DNA of 64,000 nt. Source: Streptomyces sp. NBC_01268 (GTDB lineage Bacteria > Actinomycetota > Actinomycetes > Streptomycetales > Streptomycetaceae). Below the pieces are notes generated by a model. That model was not told where the DNA came from. It saw only the letters and a list, made by a program, of their open reading frames with translations, and searched no databases. Each line of letters begins with the position of its first letter. Positions within the stretch are counted from its first letter, which is position 1. Both the position numbers and the translations under genes were made by a program. The stretch is from assembly GCF_036240795.1 (NCBI RefSeq), contig NZ_CP108454.1, positions 8,430,001-8,494,000 of the forward strand. The letters run 5' to 3'. Of the stretch, positions 61,529 to 64,000 are shown one piece after another.

Positions 61529-62365
61529 TCAGATGCCGCGCCGGTCGATGCGCATGTGGTCGACGTGGTTGATGAGCGTCGGGTCGGACATGGCACCGTT
61601 GATCTGGAAGACCGACGAGGAGCCCCCTGACGGGGTGTGCGGCGGGGCGTCGGCTGGGGCCGTTGCGCAGACATCGGCGGTACCGCCCGTCTCCTCGGTA
61701 GCCTCGGTCGCCTTCGCGGACATCGCCAGGCTGAGGAGGTACGGGGTCAGACCCGGTACGTAAAGCCGGCACCGCTCCTCGAAGCCGGGCTTCCCCTCGA
61801 CCCGCGCCACCGCAGGCAGAAAGTGCCTCTCGGACGGCTCCGCCGTCCGGCCCGCACCCACGGTGCACCGGTACGCCGGCTCCGAGACGATGGCCGCCAG
61901 GAACCCGCCCTCGTGCTCGCCAGCAGCGGCTAGCGCCTGGCGGACGGCGCCGCTGTCCAACAGCCGGCACACCTCGTTGATGGCGTCGCCGCGATGATCG
62001 GGCAGGGAAAGTGACCCGATGTGCACGGCGGCGCGCAGCCGGATCGAGGGGCCGTCGGGGAGACGCTCCCGGTCGTAACGGACGAGCGCCGCGTGCAGGT
62101 GGCCGAGTAGAGGATCGATCAGCCGGCCGGTGTCCTTGGCGGGCAGCACGAGGATCGCGCCATCGCCTGTGTCCTTGAACGTGCCGGGCACGGACCGAGG
62201 GTCCGCGATCCCGCTATGGGCCAGCACGGTGGTGAGGACATCGTCCAGGTCGGACCGCACCGGCGCCATCATGGCCTCGGGGAGCCTGCTGTAGCCCTGC
62301 ATGTCGACGGCCAGCAGGGCCTGTTGGGGCGGGACGTCGGACGACGCGTACGGGGAATCGGGCAT
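61529..62365 (-). CDS. Class III nucleotide cyclase domain protein, 278 aa
   Basis: Residues 15-170 form a cyclase homology domain: first metal Asp21 (LLAVDMQGYSRLPE), second Asp68 (GTFKDTGDGAILVLPAKD), then IRLRAAVHIGSLSLPDHRGD and DAINEVCRLLDSGAVRQAL. Both metal-binding Asp are present, so it may be active. In Pycsar systems such stand-alone cyclases make cCMP or cUMP on infection; base choice cannot be read here. After a Ser/Ala-rich linker the last 15 residues (LINHVDHMRIDRRGI) match a segment in the P-loop protein. ATG 62365; a start at 62410 is possible. Confidence 0.82.
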   Translation of the reverse strand: MPDSPYASSDVPPQQALLAVDMQGYSRLPEAMMAPVRSDLDDVLTTVLAHSGIADPRSVPGTFKDTGDGAILVLPAKDTGRLIDPLLGHLHAALVRYDRERLPDGPSIRLRAAVHIGSLSLPDHRGDAINEVCRLLDSGAVRQALAAAGEHEGGFLAAIVSEPAYRCTVGAGRTAEPSERHFLPAVARVEGKPGFEERCRLYVPGLTPYLLSLAMSAKATEATEETGGTADVCATAPADAPPHTPSGGSSSVFQINGAMSDPTLINHVDHMRIDRRGI

Positions 62366-62469
62366 GACGCCACGGGCCTTTCGGTCAGGAGCGGGAAGCG
62401 GTCGCATCATGGTCAGCGGTCCGTTCGCACCGCGGTGCCCACTACTGGGCACCGCGCGTGTGTGCCCCG
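62366..62469. promoter_or_regulatory. 104-base gap before the cyclase gene
   Basis: Sits between the Crp/Fnr stop and the cyclase start, longer than other gaps in the operon. It could hold a second promoter; an inverted GGTGCCCA / TGGGCACC pair occurs near 62436-62452. Confidence 0.35.
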
Positions 62470-63129
62470 TCACTCGGTGCCGCTGGCCTGAACCTCGATC
62501 GCCTCGATGTCGTGGATCAGCAGACCGCCGCCCGGCTCGGTCTCCAGCCACCCCCGCTCCCGCCACGGCTTGATCGCTGCCCCCACGGCGTTGCGGGAAG
62601 CCCCGATCATCTGCGAGAGCTCGGCCTGAGTCAGGCGTACGACGAGTCCGGCCCGGCCCGCCGGAGCCGCCCGCGCGAGCCGGCCTAGCGCATTCGCCAG
62701 CCGTACGGGCACACATGCGGTGGCAAGCTCGAGCCGGACCGCCTCGCCCTCCCGGATGCGTGCGATCGCATGCCGGAGCAGCGAGTCGAGCAGGCTGTAT
62801 CGTTCGACGAACTGAAGGAATTCAGGCGCGGGAACGAGGTGGACACGGCAGGTCTCCGCCGCGATCACGGACGCCGAACGCGGCTGCGCGTCCAGGACCG
62901 CCAGTTCACCCAGTAACTCGCCGGACCCCCGCACCGACAAAAGCGTTCGCTCCCCGCCGGAACCTGTCAGGGTCACCAGCGCCGACCCTTCCGACAGGAC
63001 GATCACATGCGTACCCGGATCACCCTGGCGCAGCAGCACGCTACGCGCGGGACGTACCCGCTCGGGGGCGAGGGCACGCAACAGCGCCCACAGCCGCTCG
63101 CCCATCACGTTCCTGTGTGGTTGATACAT
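62470..63129 (-). CDS. Crp/Fnr-family cNMP-binding regulator, 219 aa
   Basis: N-terminal cyclic-nucleotide fold (RPARSVLLRQGDPGTHVIVL, SEGSALVTLTGSGGERTLLS, GELLGELAVLDAQPRSASVI with the phosphate-binding GELAVLDxxPRSA), long dimer helix, and a C-terminal HTH_Crp (LTQAELSQMIGASRNAVGAA). All parts are complete. Placed between the effector and the cyclase, it probably senses the cyclase product or a basal cNMP and controls the operon. ATG 63129 follows a GGGGGG tract; ATG 63105 and a longer start at 63156 are alternatives. Confidence 0.9.
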   Translation of the reverse strand: MYQPHRNVMGERLWALLRALAPERVRPARSVLLRQGDPGTHVIVLSEGSALVTLTGSGGERTLLSVRGSGELLGELAVLDAQPRSASVIAAETCRVHLVPAPEFLQFVERYSLLDSLLRHAIARIREGEAVRLELATACVPVRLANALGRLARAAPAGRAGLVVRLTQAELSQMIGASRNAVGAAIKPWRERGWLETEPGGGLLIHDIEAIEVQASGTE

Positions 63130-63171
63130 ATCCCCCCAGACCCGCGGCTCTACCAAACCGGACGAAGGTTG

Positions 63172-63600
63172 TCAGGGAGCGAGAAGAGCGATCAACAGTC
63201 CCATTCCGGCCATAGCCAACGCCGCGATGACGAAATCGACGGACCAACGGACGGCACCGAACTTCCGACGGGCTAGCACCTCGAACACAGCCAGCCGGCC
63301 GACCTCCTGATGCGTCAACGACTCGACATCCGTCCGCTGCGCGACGCCCGCGGCCCCCCACCCGAAGGCGGCCCCACGGGGAAGCACCGGCCGCAGCGCC
63401 ATGAGCGCCGTGCCCACGGCCGATCCCAGCAGGACCGCTATGGCCATCAGCACCGGCTCGATCGGACCACCGCCCGGCGACGTCACCCACACCCCTGCGA
63501 TCAGGGCCAGGAGACCACCGGCCACCCCGCACAGGGCCGTCGCCTTCGTATCTGCCCGCTGCACCTCCACGAACAACTCAGCGTTGCGCGTCCGCAGCAT
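63172..63600 (-). CDS. Pycsar-type membrane effector (PycTM-like), 142 aa
   Basis: ATG 63600 follows GTGAGGAGGCACTGAGC, a strong ribosome site. The N-terminal segment LFVEVQRADTKATALC precedes the first membrane helix (GVAGGLLALIAGVWVTS). Helices two (VLMAIAVLLGSAVGTALMAL) and three (FVIAALAMAGMGLLIALLAP) enclose a cytoplasmic loop (RPVLPRGAAFGWGAAGVA). The 'RADTKA-TM1...LRP' order is that of the Pycsar effector family (former DUF5706), which opens or breaks the membrane when the cyclic pyrimidine nucleotide appears. First gene of the operon. Confidence 0.8.
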   Translation of the reverse strand: MLRTRNAELFVEVQRADTKATALCGVAGGLLALIAGVWVTSPGGGPIEPVLMAIAVLLGSAVGTALMALRPVLPRGAAFGWGAAGVAQRTDVESLTHQEVGRLAVFEVLARRKFGAVRWSVDFVIAALAMAGMGLLIALLAP

Positions 63601-63769
63601 GCTCAGTGCCTCCTCACCCTCCCCGGCACGTCCATGAATCCGCCGCTTCCCCACGAGTAGCCCCTCTCCTCAGCCTCTGGCTTCGACCTCCACCTTCGTC
63701 CTACGGCGCCCCGCCCGCCGCCCTCAGCAGGGCACCGGACACGAGCGCTTCCTCACACCCCATGCGCGG

Positions 63770-63950
63770 ACGACTCCTTGGAACGCCTCCGCACCTACCA
63801 CTCGCCAGACGCAGTTGATGCAGGCGCCGCTGCAAGATCGCCCCTGTTCCCAGCCAAAGTTGCTTCCACCATCGCGCCACCACCGCATGGCCAGAGCGAA
63901 CACCCGCTCCGGCTCCACCCCCGCCCGCACCGCCCGCCGCCTCGGTCGTC
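63770..63950 (-). pseudogene. TniQ fragment at the right edge
   Basis: On the minus strand: RRAVRAGVEPERVFALAMRW, then WWRDGG..NFGWEQG. This is the same segment as RRAVRAGAEPERVFALAWAV..WWDQAYGWEQ in the TniQ gene (residues about 210-245), and the DNA of 63840-63940 aligns with 45600-45735. The copy has small indels and no start; flanking sequence to the window edge is unrelated. It is a relic of a second Tn7-like element. Confidence 0.7.
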
Positions 63951-64000
63951 GGACAAAGCCGGCGACGGACGGGATCTTCGCGAGCAGGGCCATCAACTGG

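Overview
The window is high-GC actinobacterial DNA, almost certainly from Streptomyces. Third codon positions are strongly GC-biased, GTG starts are frequent, stop/start overlaps are common, and many genes belong to families typical of streptomycetes (DUF5958, ALF repeats, LCP protein, Helicase-associated repeats, Pycsar-type effector). No rRNA, tRNA or phage-type integrase is visible. The density of broken genes and insertion sequences suggests a chromosome arm or genomic island, not core chromosome.

Left part (1-25.8 kb) is an IS graveyard with a few intact small genes between the relics: TPR protein, DUF5958, lipoprotein, LRR protein, SMI1/KNR4 protein, and a serine hydrolase coupled to a MerR regulator. 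At least eight transposase copies (IS5-type, IS110, IS701) are frameshifted or truncated. Three elements still show terminal inverted repeats (7011-8330, 14065-15857, 16473-17540). Host genes cut by them include a propeller/repeat secreted protein, an ALF-repeat protein, a NucA/NucB nuclease and a VanZ gene fused to a phosphotransferase fragment. A four-repeat CRISPR relic without cas genes lies at 22994-23201.

An intact operon at 25.9-30.7 kb encodes an OmpR-type response regulator, a histidine kinase, an LCP cell-wall ligase and an FtsW/RodA glycosyltransferase. This is a cell-envelope locus with translational overlaps between genes. From 31 to 40 kb decay resumes. It holds a DNA ligase relic, a prophage packaging relic (terminase with an inverted block, ParB-like gene), a divergent quinone oxidoreductase/MarR pair with a strong palindromic operator, and HNH, kinase and VCBS fragments.

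At 40.6-46.3 kb lies a Tn7/Tn5053-like transposition operon (TniQ, TnsA-like, DDE integrase, AAA ATPase). It is followed by a dense defence island (46.5-63.6 kb): DUF4238; an AbiJ-like nuclease convergent with a HEPN protein; a three-gene ABC-3C system (DUF4297 nuclease, middle component, SMC-like ATPase) next to a YaaC-family gene; and a six-gene operon with a Pycsar-type membrane effector, a Crp/Fnr cNMP sensor, a class III nucleotide cyclase, a large protein with a degenerate P-loop, and two unknown proteins. A second, broken TniQ copy at the window's right edge means TniQ sequences bracket the island, suggesting repeated use of this spot by the same transposon family. The cyclase and the degenerate-P-loop protein share a short peptide motif that could link them in signalling. 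This operon is the best candidate for an undescribed system.
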